From the NCBI GenBank assembly GCA_020441225.1, contig JAGRMP010000144.1, forward strand, positions 1-17,543: DNA of 17,543 bases, read 5' to 3'. Made by a program: the position numbers and the translations under genes. Position 1 is the stretch's first letter. Every line of letters begins with the position of its first letter. This document shows positions 8,301-14,441 of this stretch, in pieces. The notes under the pieces were generated by a model that had not been told where the DNA came from, made no database searches, and saw only the letters and a list, made by a program, of their open reading frames with translations. This DNA comes from Maritimibacter sp. Its GTDB lineage: Bacteria > Pseudomonadota > Alphaproteobacteria > Rhodobacterales > Rhodobacteraceae.

Positions 8301-10445
8301 ATCCTGTGGCGCCGCCAAGACCTGCCAGTTGTAGCTGGTGATCCCGAGCCCCGGTGCCAGAGCCTCGCCGGTAAGCAGGTTATCGACATCGAAGCTCCAG
8401 CCGCCGCTGACGCCCACATCCGTCAGCACCAGTCCGGACGGGTCGGTCGTGTGGCGGGCACTGAACGGGTCGGTCAAGGCCACCGGCGGGGTCTGCGGCT
8501 CGACCATGGTGATCGTGTGATGGGCCTGAGCCGAATTGCCCTCGCCGTCTTCAATCTGAAGCGCGAAGGTCCAGTCGCCGGGCGTGAGGACCAGGTTCGG
8601 GATCTCCAGGGTCTCTCCGAAGGCGTCGAGGCCGAGCGCATCGTCGACCCGCCCGGTGATGTAGGAGTCCGGCGCATCCACCGGAATGTCGGTCAGCGAC
8701 CAGGCATAGGAGGTGATGCCGTCGGAGATGTACTCGACTGGCGCGTTGTCGATCCGGCTGTGGCACCGGGTCGGATCGTTTTCACAGCGGCTGTCGGGAT
8801 CCTCCGAGCCGGACCCATCGAGCACGACGGGACCGGAGAACAGATCGGCGGTCGTCGGGCCGGAGATATCCGCAGTGGGCAGGCCATCCACCAGCACATG
8901 GATCGTATCCTCCACCTCTTCGGTGAAAGGCGCAGGCTCGTCGTCGGTCACGGTGAGGCGGAACACGTAGGTGCCGGCCTCGGTGTCGTCGGTCGAAAAC
9001 GACAGCACCGCGTCGGAGCCCACGCCGGACTGGGCGCCGGGGTTGGCGCCATCCGGTGCCTGCACGATGTCCCACGAAAAGCTCAGCCCGCCGCCGTCGG
9101 CATCGTCCGGGTCGTTGAGATCCAAAGTCTCGACGACGAGTTGACTGCCGACGTCTATCTCCTGCGCACCGTCCAGATCGATTGTCGGCGGCAAGTTGTT
9201 GACCCGCACCGTGACCGTCTCGTCGACGGACAGTTGCTCGTTGTCGGTTGCGGTGACCGTGACGGTCCAGTCGCCGATATCGCCTTCGACCGTCTCGAAT
9301 TCGACGTCATGTCCGTTGAACGACTGGCCTGGATCATACTGTCCGTTCACCGGCGAGGCATCGACAACCCACCGGTGCGAAATCGGCCCACCGTCGATAT
9401 CGTCTTCCGGCTCTGCGCTCAGGACAAAGTCCTGCAAAACGTCGATGTCGCCGCCGCTAACCGAGATCGTCGGTGGACTGCCGCGCACCTGGAATGTGGT
9501 AAATGTGGTATCGGTCGCCCCATCCGCGTCGGTCACGGTGAGCTCGACGCTCCATTGGACATCGGGAAGTTGGCTGTCATCGAAGTCGTGGTCGAATTCT
9601 GCACTGCTGCGGGTGAAGGACGTACCGTCGGGTCGGGTTACGCGCCACGCGTAGTCCAGATCCGTCGCGGTGGTCTCGGTATCACTCGATCCGCGCCCGT
9701 CGAAAGCGATAGACGTGTTGCCGGCCGCCACATCGAGCTGAAGCACGGCTGGCGAGAGCGCGATGTCGGCGTTTGGCGCGTAGTTGGCACAGGCCAAAGC
9801 GACGATCTCGGCGACCAAGCCGTTCAACTCGTTGGGCGTTGCATCCACGGCCAGGACGTCGCGGCCATTGGCCTGCGCGATCTGTTCGACCGCGACCAGG
9901 TCCGAGTTCGCGCTGCCGCCGATATGGACGAGCCGCCCGATGGCGCCCGTGGGAAACGCGGCCGCGGCCGTGATCGGCGTGTGCTGCAAGGGATTGTCCG
10001 GGTGCGGTGCGTGCATCCCATCTGTCACCAGTACCATCAATCGCGTGTTGGACTGCGGACGGGTCGACAGCGTGCTACCCGCAATTGCGACGGCATTGTA
10101 AAGCGCGGTACCGTCGGGGAAGCAAGTGAGTTGCGGCGCCGTCAATTGGCTGACGACGCTGGCGGGGTTGCTGCTCCAATTCGTGATTGCAGAGGTGCCG
10201 CCACAGAACTTGTAGGCGCGCGCCTCGTCGATCGCGCCTGCTGCAAGAAGTTGAGATACCAGCGCGTTGAAAAAGTCACGGGCCGGTTCGAGGTAGCCCA
10301 TATTGGACATGCTCGAAGAAAGATCGAGAGCGAAGGATGCCGAGGTATCGCGCCATTCCGCACAAGTCTGCGCCTGCGTTCCCGTCGCCCCAATACCCAA
10401 ACAGGCCACGAACAGGGTCTGGATGATGCGGCGGAGTCTGGCCAT
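5298..10445 (-). CDS. Exported VWA / PKD / protein-arginine deiminase (PAD) fusion
   Basis: First gene of the operon, 1715 residues. A signal peptide (about 1-25, ending Thr-Gln-Ala-Gln) leads to a VWA domain (34-218) with an intact metal-binding MIDAS (D41-L-S43-S-S45, T113, D142). PKD/Ig-like domains fill about 225-770, and FlgD-like Ig segments lie near 846-876 and 957-982. From about 1002 the protein matches PAD. The middle domain (1002-1216) has calcium-loop residues N1036, D1038 and D1040 like the VNCDRD stretch of human PADs. The catalytic domain (1217-1715) has D1273 (FQDHAEIGY), H1391 and D1393 (VGHVDE) and C1698 (GEVHCGSN), equivalent to D350, H471, D473 and C645 of human PAD4, and ends NWWMNLP. 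PADs hydrolyse peptidyl-arginine to peptidyl-citrulline plus ammonia, using calcium. ATG 10445 has an upstream GGAAG. A catalytic role outside the cytoplasm is inferred. Confidence 0.93.
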   Translation of the reverse strand: MARLRRIIQTLFVACLGIGATGTQAQTCAEWRDTSASFALDLSSSMSNMGYLEPARDFFNALVSQLLAAGAIDEARAYKFCGGTSAITNWSSNPASVVSQLTAPQLTCFPDGTALYNAVAIAGSTLSTRPQSNTRLMVLVTDGMHAPHPDNPLQHTPITAAAAFPTGAIGRLVHIGGSANSDLVAVEQIAQANGRDVLAVDATPNELNGLVAEIVALACANYAPNADIALSPAVLQLDVAAGNTSIAFDGRGSSDTETTATDLDYAWRVTRPDGTSFTRSSAEFDHDFDDSQLPDVQWSVELTVTDADGATDTTFTTFQVRGSPPTISVSGGDIDVLQDFVLSAEPEDDIDGGPISHRWVVDASPVNGQYDPGQSFNGHDVEFETVEGDIGDWTVTVTATDNEQLSVDETVTVRVNNLPPTIDLDGAQEIDVGSQLVVETLDLNDPDDADGGGLSFSWDIVQAPDGANPGAQSGVGSDAVLSFSTDDTEAGTYVFRLTVTDDEPAPFTEEVEDTIHVLVDGLPTADISGPTTADLFSGPVVLDGSGSEDPDSRCENDPTRCHSRIDNAPVEYISDGITSYAWSLTDIPVDAPDSYITGRVDDALGLDAFGETLEIPNLVLTPGDWTFALQIEDGEGNSAQAHHTITMVEPQTPPVALTDPFSARHTTDPSGLVLTDVGVSGGWSFDVDNLLTGEALAPGLGITSYNWQVLAAPQDCTDFPASGIGPGFLLYPAGTSIDLLCNGRWFLQLGVTDDDQPAQSDNALAVIEIGNCPQPICIDYPNTAYPLEASAHPLDVVVHYHLNAALYDDPESLEGVVARLDIFSQASATPVRTIFEPNPLPPQRNSFPTFYWDGLDNNAQPVDPGYYDLRVTMFGLAHSQAVAVALEPNAIILSVADPVLTAPSDDWAVREKLAAGQDRLDLSYEITGGAEYDTLVWRLYDQDDDIVHEATLPAADFGTISWDGQTDVGLIAAGTYQIELQTRRGGAVLGTSPKSELAILQIDLDVDTDRDGTIGPDDEAGEDTWNAASGAFFTVNLDADEGRTSDGTPTSDPISDTIHVDHQGQPTREDRSIGHPDDVDDITPLVVHAPGAPLPAGFSLHLVLAEREDAQSIHLFERIADGETAILGTIGDRPTAGGDPAPTEEEVSGWVDYTTGRFWDPTGGTGPQVDARTIGVEGMFFRFPDGPPPIAFDGEIDLSLELRDADGAEVWSDDVRLKVAPWMMISHAQPSSQIWAESGNWRFLNGAGPGTAGLDQSLQLQESFERTNQWFQDHAEIGYTQRPAAGPVHTILRMPYGNAGDPDIRQAGWPVRRLLNGTSGVFQLANNLHPSGSVNPGDFGGNLEVQPPSAEFPLGRIVVGDTMSEALVDFLEAQEVQPVVTLPTEWLHVGHVDEMIGFTNSPDELLVASPLLALEILDDIAPADRGRSVLFAKGAPPQDGTVQGASPTRLETGINHTLPGATVWEYVRIWADGGSEARGQVAHISARGNGWVDIDMVWDLPPGLVPESEALLPDDEISMWHLIHANEGFESHSAWVVPPEPGDRFVLVEDSQFWFRGRYSDGFPAIITVEEVLQDRNLIDFNEFMVEDLIADVVDLLTFEIAASITIRQVPVLFLGTLLEFDTGGTAFAYTPGLANMQPMNPQSAVPAPLQVFYPKPFGPVDAGGIDPFEIEAGLAYGPGLFVDDWDTFHRKFGEVHCGSNVVRIPPANWWMNLP

Positions 10446-10556
10446 TGCGCCACTTCCTTCGCCCCCGTTTGAGGACGATCAGTTGAATTGAATCTCGAAG
10501 GTAACGCTGGAAATGGAGCGCGGTCCACCGCGAGAAACGAAGAAAGACTTTGAGAA

Positions 10557-10586
10557 ATACTAATTGAACGCGGTCCCGGGCGTCAA
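10557..10586 (-). promoter_or_regulatory. Candidate promoter of the PAD operon
   Basis: On the minus strand TTGACG (10581-10586) is followed after 18 bases by TAGTAT (10557-10562), a plausible sigma-70-type pair. It would give a leader of about 105 bases before ATG 10445. This comes from sequence similarity only. Confidence 0.45.
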
Positions 10587-10943
10587 CTTTTGAGCGATAG
10601 GCTGTCGTGCCCTCGCCAGTCCAGTTTGTTCCCGCGGCCCATTCCTGCCACGGCGCTGGTCACGTGGCTCGCCGTACGGGGGCCTGCGACATGAGCGCGA
10701 CACGACCGCGGTCGGTCAATGACCGGGATACGGTACCCGCTACCAAAGGCCCTTTTCGGGCGCGGAGCGGTAGACCGACACGCGCTGAATCAATATGCGC
10801 TAGCCAGGATTTACGTTGAGAGATCACTGCCGTCGCGTCGCAAAACAAGCGCTTCGTGCGGGACTTCCTTCGCATGGCAAAACATGGCCATTCACCAGGA
10901 TTCCGCCCGGAAATATGAGCCTAAACTGAGCCCAGGAACGACA

Positions 10944-10973
10944 AAGGCCTCAGCGATTTCTCGCTAAGGCCTT
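10944..10973 (-). terminator. Rho-independent terminator after tRNA-Asn
   Basis: A 13-pair stem (10944-10956 with 10961-10973) encloses a four-base loop. On the minus strand the one irregular pair is a G-U wobble and the loop reads GAAA; on the plus strand the same pair is a C-A mismatch. A short T-rich tract (TTTGTCGTT including the stem end) follows on the minus strand. It lies just past the tRNA 3' end and on the island side of it. Confidence 0.65.
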
Positions 10974-10981
10974 GGTTTTGT

Positions 10982-11056
10982 TGGCTCCGGCGGTAGGGAT
11001 CGAACCTACGACCAATTGATTAACAGTCAACTGCTCTACCGCTGAGCTACGCCGGA
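10982..11056 (-). tRNA. tRNA-Asn (anticodon GTT)
   Basis: The minus strand folds as a complete tRNA: acceptor stem TCCGGCG paired with CGCCGGA, D arm with AGCTCAGCGGTAGAG, anticodon loop CTGTTAA giving GTT, T arm with GGTTCGATCC, discriminator G and encoded CCA (10982-10984). The part from the anticodon loop towards the 3' end is duplicated at 1-25, marking it as an integration target. It lies 58 bases beyond the stop of the metallo-beta-lactamase-fold gene on the same strand. Confidence 0.96.
11001..11025 (-). repeat. Proximal att-like repeat inside tRNA-Asn
   Basis: This is the 25-base segment within tRNA-Asn that is repeated exactly at 1-25. Its inner boundary falls in the anticodon loop, a common crossover site for tyrosine recombinases. 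In the right copy it is followed by the normal 5' half of the tRNA. Confidence 0.75.
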
Positions 11057-11067
11057 ACACAGCGCGG

Positions 11068-11096
11068 CATTTACCAACCCGGGCCGGAGCGCGCAA
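11068..11096 (-). promoter_or_regulatory. Weak candidate promoter of tRNA-Asn
   Basis: On the minus strand TTGCGC (11091-11096) and TAAATG (11068-11073) are separated by 17 bases, and the second element lies about ten bases before the tRNA 5' end. Matches to consensus are modest, so the tRNA could instead be transcribed from the upstream gene. Confidence 0.3.
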
Positions 11097-11114
11097 GGGG
11101 GTTTGCGGGTTTTT

Positions 11115-12050
11115 TCACCCGACCCTTTCGAACCGCGCCTCGGGGCTCAGCTCCGGCCGCGCCCGGACCAGGCCGCGGCTGTCGAGGTCGATCAACTGGG
11201 CGAAGACGTTGCGCGCGGCCGCCGGCCACAACTGCCGCGCCGTATCGGCATAGATCGCCCCGACCAGCGCCGGGACGGTCGCGGGTCCCGCCGCCAAAGC
11301 CTCCATCACCTGCGCCTCGCGTTCCCGCCGGTGTGCCACCAGCCAGGCGAGCCGCGCGCCCGGGTCCGCGATCGCCGCCCCATGTGCCGGCAGATACAGC
11401 CGGTCGCGGCGCAGCGCCAGGCGCGCGCAGGAAGCGAGAAAAGCGGTGAGGTCGCCGTCGGGCGGCGAGATCAGGGTCGAGGCCCAGCCCATCACGTGAT
11501 CGCCGGTGAACAATGTATCGCCAAGCGCAAAGCTCAGATGCCCGGCGAAATGGCCCGGTGTCCACACGACCTCGAGCGAGAGCCCGTCGCCGAGGTCCAG
11601 CCTGTCGCCGTCGCCGATCCGCTCGTCGGGGGCGAAAGCCCGGTCCACGCCTTCGCCGCCCCCCGCAAGCCCGCGCGCCACCAGCGCCGCCATCACCGGA
11701 CTGCGCCCCGCGTCCGGCGGACCGAAGCCGAGGACCGGCGCACCGGTGGCCTCGGCGAGCGGCCGGGCGAGGGCGGAATGGTCGAGATGGGCATGGGTGA
11801 CCAGGATCCGCGCGATCCGTTCGCCCCGGTCGAGCCCGTCCAGAAGCGCCCGCATATGGGCGGGGTCCGCCGGGCCGGGGTCGATCACCGTGACATCGCC
11901 GGTGCCGACCGCAAAGGTGTTGGTCCCCCAGTACGTCATCGGCGAGGGGTTGGGCGCCAGGATCCGGCGAATGCCGGGCGCAATCCGGTCCATCACGCCC
12001 GCAGGCGGCGCGGTCTCGTCGGGAGCGCTGGGGGAAGGATCGGTCGACAT
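11115..12050 (-). CDS. LACTB2-like metallo-beta-lactamase-fold hydrolase
   Basis: The protein has 311 residues with the full metallo-beta-lactamase metal site: HAHLDH (H86, H88, D90, H91) after Ile-Leu-Val-Thr, H167 in TPGH, D184 in FTGDH and H223 in LPAHG. The N-terminal Asn-Pro-Ser-Pro-Met-Thr-Tyr then Gly-Thr-Asn-Thr matches the LACTB2-like subgroup, as does the C-terminal winged-helix-like region (about 235-300). Family members are hydrolases, and some are endoribonucleases; the substrate here is unknown. No signal peptide is seen, so it is cytoplasmic. The start at 12050 is chosen for full length, but its ribosome site is weak and ATG 11993 (292 residues) is an alternative. It is divergent from the MttB-family gene, with 102 bases between them. 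A much longer frame running further to the right on this strand is antisense to that gene and not real. Confidence 0.9.
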   Translation of the reverse strand: MSTDPSPSAPDETAPPAGVMDRIAPGIRRILAPNPSPMTYWGTNTFAVGTGDVTVIDPGPADPAHMRALLDGLDRGERIARILVTHAHLDHSALARPLAEATGAPVLGFGPPDAGRSPVMAALVARGLAGGGEGVDRAFAPDERIGDGDRLDLGDGLSLEVVWTPGHFAGHLSFALGDTLFTGDHVMGWASTLISPPDGDLTAFLASCARLALRRDRLYLPAHGAAIADPGARLAWLVAHRREREAQVMEALAAGPATVPALVGAIYADTARQLWPAAARNVFAQLIDLDSRGLVRARPELSPEARFERVG

Positions 12051-12152
12051 GGGGGCCACAAGAGCCCGTCGCCCGGCCGATGGCAAGCCCACTTGCGCCG
12101 CCGGGCGGGCAGGGCCATCCTCGCCGCGACCCGCCCCGGCCAGGAGAGCCAG

Positions 12153-13679
12153 ATGTCCCGCCGCCCCCGCCGCGACCGCGCCGCCGAGACGCCGCCCGTG
12201 GCGGATGCCTTCCATCTCGCCGCGTCCCCCGCCGCGCCCACGGACCCGGAGGCGGCGCAGGCGGCAATCCTCGACCGCGCCTTCAGGCTTCTCGAAACCC
12301 ACGGCGTCGCGGTGGTCCACCCGGCCGCCCACGATGCGCTGAAACACGCGGGCGCGACCGAGGGCACCCCCACCGCCCGGCTCCGCTTCCCCCGCGCCCT
12401 CGTCGCCGAAGCGCTGGCGGCCACGCCGAAATCCGTCCTGCTCGCAGGCAAGACACCCGCCCGCGACGTGACGCTGCCCCGCGCCGACAGGGGCTTCGTG
12501 ATGCGCACCGGCACCGGCGCGCACGGCTTCCTCGATGTCGAGACCCAGGCCTTCCGCAACCTCGACATCACCGATGTCGGCACCATCGCCCGGGTGGCGA
12601 ACGGGCTCGACCAGGTCGGCTTCATCGCCCATCCGTTCTCCTACGGCGTGCCCGAGCTCACCTCCGACATCCACGGGGTCGGCGAGCTTATCACCCGGAC
12701 CGACAAGCATATCTGGCTCCAGCCCTACAACGTGGAAAACGTCGATTATCTCGTCGCCATCGCCGAGGCCGCGGGCTCCACCCGGGCGCGGCCCATCGCC
12801 TCGATGATCGTCTGCTCCTTCACGCCGCTCGAATTCAAGGTGATGGATGTCGAGGCGCTGATCCGGGCGGGCAGGGCGGGGCTGCCGGTCCATGCCTGTT
12901 CGCTGCCGTCCGCCGGCGGCACCGCGCCGCTTTCGGTCGCGGGCAATGTGCTGATGGCGGTCACCGAAATCCTCGCCATGGTCACCATGGCCCATATCCT
13001 CGCCCCCGGCACGCCGGTCATCGCCACGCCGCTCATGTTCACCCTCGACATGGCCACCGGCCAGGCGCTGCACGCCTGTCCCGAAAGCCTGCAGGCCAAG
13101 GCGCTCGCCGTGGGCGTGCTGAAACGCCTCGGGCTGCTCACCCACACCTACGGCATGGGGTCGGACACGCCCGACAGCGACCGCCAGTCGATGGCCGAAC
13201 GCACTGCGCTGGGTGTGACCGTGGCGCGGGCCGGAGCCGATATCCTCGGCGGCGTCGGCCAGCTCCAGACCGCGACCCTGTTCTGCCCGGTGCAGGCCGT
13301 CCTCGACGATGAGCTTGGCGCCTATCTGCGCGCCCTCGTCCGCCCGCCCGTGGTGGACGCCGCGGCTTTCAACTGGGACGAGCTTTCGCAGATCGGGATC
13401 GGCGGACATTTCCTCGCCTCCGACCAGACGCTGGCGCTCTGCCGCAGCCAATACCGCCCCAGGCTGTTCCGCCGCGACCGCCGCGACGATTACGACAAGT
13501 CCGGGCGTTCCGGCGCCTGGGAGGCGGCGCGCGACCGGGCGCGGGCGCTCGTTGCCGCCGATCTGCCGCCCGGCCTGCCCGACGAAACCGCCCGCGCCGA
13601 GATCGCCCGCCTGCGCGCCCGCGCCGACGAAGAGATCGCCGCCAAACAGCGCGTCGCCGGGCGGCGCGCGGTGATCTGA
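12153..13679 (+). CDS. MttB-family (COG5598) corrinoid methyltransferase, non-pyrrolysine
   Basis: The protein has 508 residues and resembles the trimethylamine methyltransferase MttB family along its length, including the TIM-barrel stretches around Thr-Gly-Thr-Gly-Ala-His-Gly, Met-Ile-Val-Cys-Ser-Phe-Thr-Pro-Leu and Ala-Gly-Ala-Asp-Ile-Leu-Gly-Gly-Val-Gly. Family enzymes move a methyl group from a methylamine or betaine to a corrinoid protein. There is no in-frame amber codon, so it is the pyrrolysine-free type; known examples of that type use quaternary amines such as glycine betaine, but the substrate here cannot be read. ATG 12153 is preceded by a good AGGAGA. The frame is open further upstream, but that part is antisense to the neighbouring gene and lacks a ribosome site. 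No corrinoid protein gene is adjacent. Cytoplasmic. Confidence 0.9.
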   Translation: MSRRPRRDRAAETPPVADAFHLAASPAAPTDPEAAQAAILDRAFRLLETHGVAVVHPAAHDALKHAGATEGTPTARLRFPRALVAEALAATPKSVLLAGKTPARDVTLPRADRGFVMRTGTGAHGFLDVETQAFRNLDITDVGTIARVANGLDQVGFIAHPFSYGVPELTSDIHGVGELITRTDKHIWLQPYNVENVDYLVAIAEAAGSTRARPIASMIVCSFTPLEFKVMDVEALIRAGRAGLPVHACSLPSAGGTAPLSVAGNVLMAVTEILAMVTMAHILAPGTPVIATPLMFTLDMATGQALHACPESLQAKALAVGVLKRLGLLTHTYGMGSDTPDSDRQSMAERTALGVTVARAGADILGGVGQLQTATLFCPVQAVLDDELGAYLRALVRPPVVDAAAFNWDELSQIGIGGHFLASDQTLALCRSQYRPRLFRRDRRDDYDKSGRSGAWEAARDRARALVAADLPPGLPDETARAEIARLRARADEEIAAKQRVAGRRAVI

Positions 13680-13686
13680 GCCCCAG

Positions 13687-13717
13687 GGGCGGGAGCGCGG
13701 GCGGGAGCGCGGGCGGA
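13687..13717. repeat. Short 12-base tandem repeat
   Basis: About 2.5 copies of GGGCGGGAGCGC lie just after the stop of the MttB-family gene. It is a small GC-rich tandem repeat with no assigned role. Confidence 0.6.
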
Positions 13718-13792
13718 GGGCGCGACGGGGCAGGGCGCGCCGACTCGGTCCCAGCCCCCGCAACGCCCCCCCGCGTCCTTCCGCCGCGGTCC

Positions 13793-13810
13793 CTGTCACA
13801 CCGGTGTCAT
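13793..13810 (+). promoter_or_regulatory. Candidate PhoB (Pho) box before the cytochrome gene
   Basis: CTGTCAC and GTGTCAT are separated by four bases, giving two TGTCA cores exactly 11 bases apart. Only one base differs from the Pho-box pattern of CTGTCAT/C direct repeats. The box points towards the cytochrome gene and ends 43 bases before its ATG. No strong -10 hexamer is seen downstream. The overlapping palindrome ACACCGGTGT (13798-13807) offers another reading. Confidence 0.5.
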
Positions 13811-13853
13811 TGCCCCGGGGCAGGGTGGGCGCACGCCACGGGAGATCCCTCGC

Positions 13854-14156
13854 ATGCCCCGCCTCCGCGCGCCTGTCCTGATCCTGTCGCTCGCCCTCGC
13901 GGTCCAGGCCGCCCCGCTGCGGGCCGAAGACGCCACCCCCGGCGACCCGGACTTCGGCGAAGAACTCTTCGCCTCGCTCTGCATCGCCTGCCACCACCAG
14001 GACGCGCAAGGCGACGACCGCGCCCCCGACATCCGCGGCGCGCCCATCCCCGCGATCAGACGCGGAACGTCGGGCATGGATTCGATGCAGGATTTCCAGT
14101 TCGACGCCCAGGATATCGCCGACATCCACGCCTACCTCGCCACCCTGGTCGAGTAG
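13854..14156 (+). CDS. Small exported c-type cytochrome
   Basis: The protein has 100 residues. A Sec signal peptide (1-24, Leu-Arg-Ala before Glu-Asp) precedes a single class I cytochrome c domain with the heme-attachment motif CIACH (C43, C46, H47). The second iron ligand is probably M75 or M78 in Gly-Met-Asp-Ser-Met, and the C-terminal helix Asp-Ile-Ala-Asp-Ile-His-Ala-Tyr-Leu is typical of these domains. It would act as a periplasmic electron carrier; the partner is not shown by the neighbours. ATG 13854 follows a GGGAGA ribosome site. The gene converges with the PhoX-like gene and has a candidate Pho box upstream, so expression under phosphate limitation is possible. Its nearest left neighbour, the MttB-family gene, ends 174 bases earlier on the same strand. 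Confidence 0.92.
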   Translation: MPRLRAPVLILSLALAVQAAPLRAEDATPGDPDFGEELFASLCIACHHQDAQGDDRAPDIRGAPIPAIRRGTSGMDSMQDFQFDAQDIADIHAYLATLVE

Positions 14157-14245
14157 CGCCCGCGCCCCCCCCAACCCGCACCCCCACCCGCACTCGACCC
14201 GCCCCGATACGCGCCGCCGCCCCGCCGACGCCGCCCCCCGGCTCC

Positions 14246-14266
14246 TTTTTCTTGGCCGAAATACTC
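14246..14266. other. T-rich intergenic motif
   Basis: The sequence around TTTTTCTTGGCCGAAATACTC resembles a motif I recall as recurring between genes in Rhodobacteraceae genomes. That is from memory and unverified here. It lies between two convergent genes and may act in transcript ending. Confidence 0.25.
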
Positions 14267-14390
14267 AAAAAAACCGGCCCGTGCCGCCGGCCCGCCGCCC
14301 GCCGCTCTCGCGCGCCCCCAGCGGCAGGTCCCAAACCCTTTCACCGGGGCGCAATGACTGAGCAAACCGCCATCGTCCCCCTCGCATAGG

Positions 14391-14418
14391 AAAAGGGGCG
14401 ACCCCTCGGCCGCCCCTT
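14391..14418 (-). terminator. Rho-independent terminator of the PhoX-like gene
   Basis: The eight-base arms AAGGGGCG (14393-14400) and CGCCCCTT (14411-14418) are perfectly complementary around a ten-base loop, and the minus strand continues into a TTTT run. It starts 24 bases after the stop of the PhoX-like gene. Confidence 0.75.
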
Positions 14419-14441
14419 CCCAAATCGACACAGTGTACCGC

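Larger units (their letters stand above)
10446..10981. other. Noncoding right edge of the island
   Basis: This 536-base stretch separates the operon start from tRNA-Asn. It holds a promoter-like pair for the operon (10557-10586), an island-end repeat pair (10877-10887, 10917-10927) and the terminator of the tRNA gene (10944-10973). Short open frames on both strands lack ribosome sites and recognisable products. An integrase gene, commonly found in this position, is absent. Confidence 0.6.
1..11025. mobile_element. Genomic island inserted at tRNA-Asn, no visible integrase
   Basis: The segment is bounded by a 25-base exact direct repeat (1-25 and 11001-11025). The right copy is the anticodon-loop-to-T-arm part of a tRNA-Asn gene, a known target of tyrosine-recombinase elements. 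The island lies on the 3' side of the tRNA, as expected when an element recreates the tRNA 3' end on insertion. Inside are three co-oriented genes for exported proteins and two noncoding, less GC-rich edges. No integrase, transposase, plasmid or phage gene is seen, so it is either a decayed or non-autonomous island, or one unit of a larger array whose integrase lies left of the window. The left repeat is cut by the window edge, so the full repeat length is unknown. Confidence 0.65.

Noticed and set aside
7551..10472. Long plus-strand open frame antisense to the VWA/PAD gene
   Set aside because: It covers the real VWA and PKD coding region, has no recognisable domain and no ribosome site.
10607..10875. 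Short open frames (about 70 codons) on both strands in the island's right edge
   Set aside because: No ribosome sites, no signal or domain features, and Arg-rich chance-like composition.
11103..12152. Upstream extension of the MttB-family frame
   Set aside because: It runs antisense through the hydrolase gene. The ATG at 12153 has a good ribosome site and gives normal family length.
13798..13807. Palindrome ACACCGGTGT as an independent operator
   Set aside because: It overlaps the better-supported Pho box and has no second copy nearby; noted only as an alternative reading.
12051..14174. Long minus-strand extension of the metallo-beta-lactamase-fold gene
   Set aside because: The extension is antisense to the MttB-family and cytochrome genes and adds no family sequence; LACTB2-like proteins are about 300 residues.
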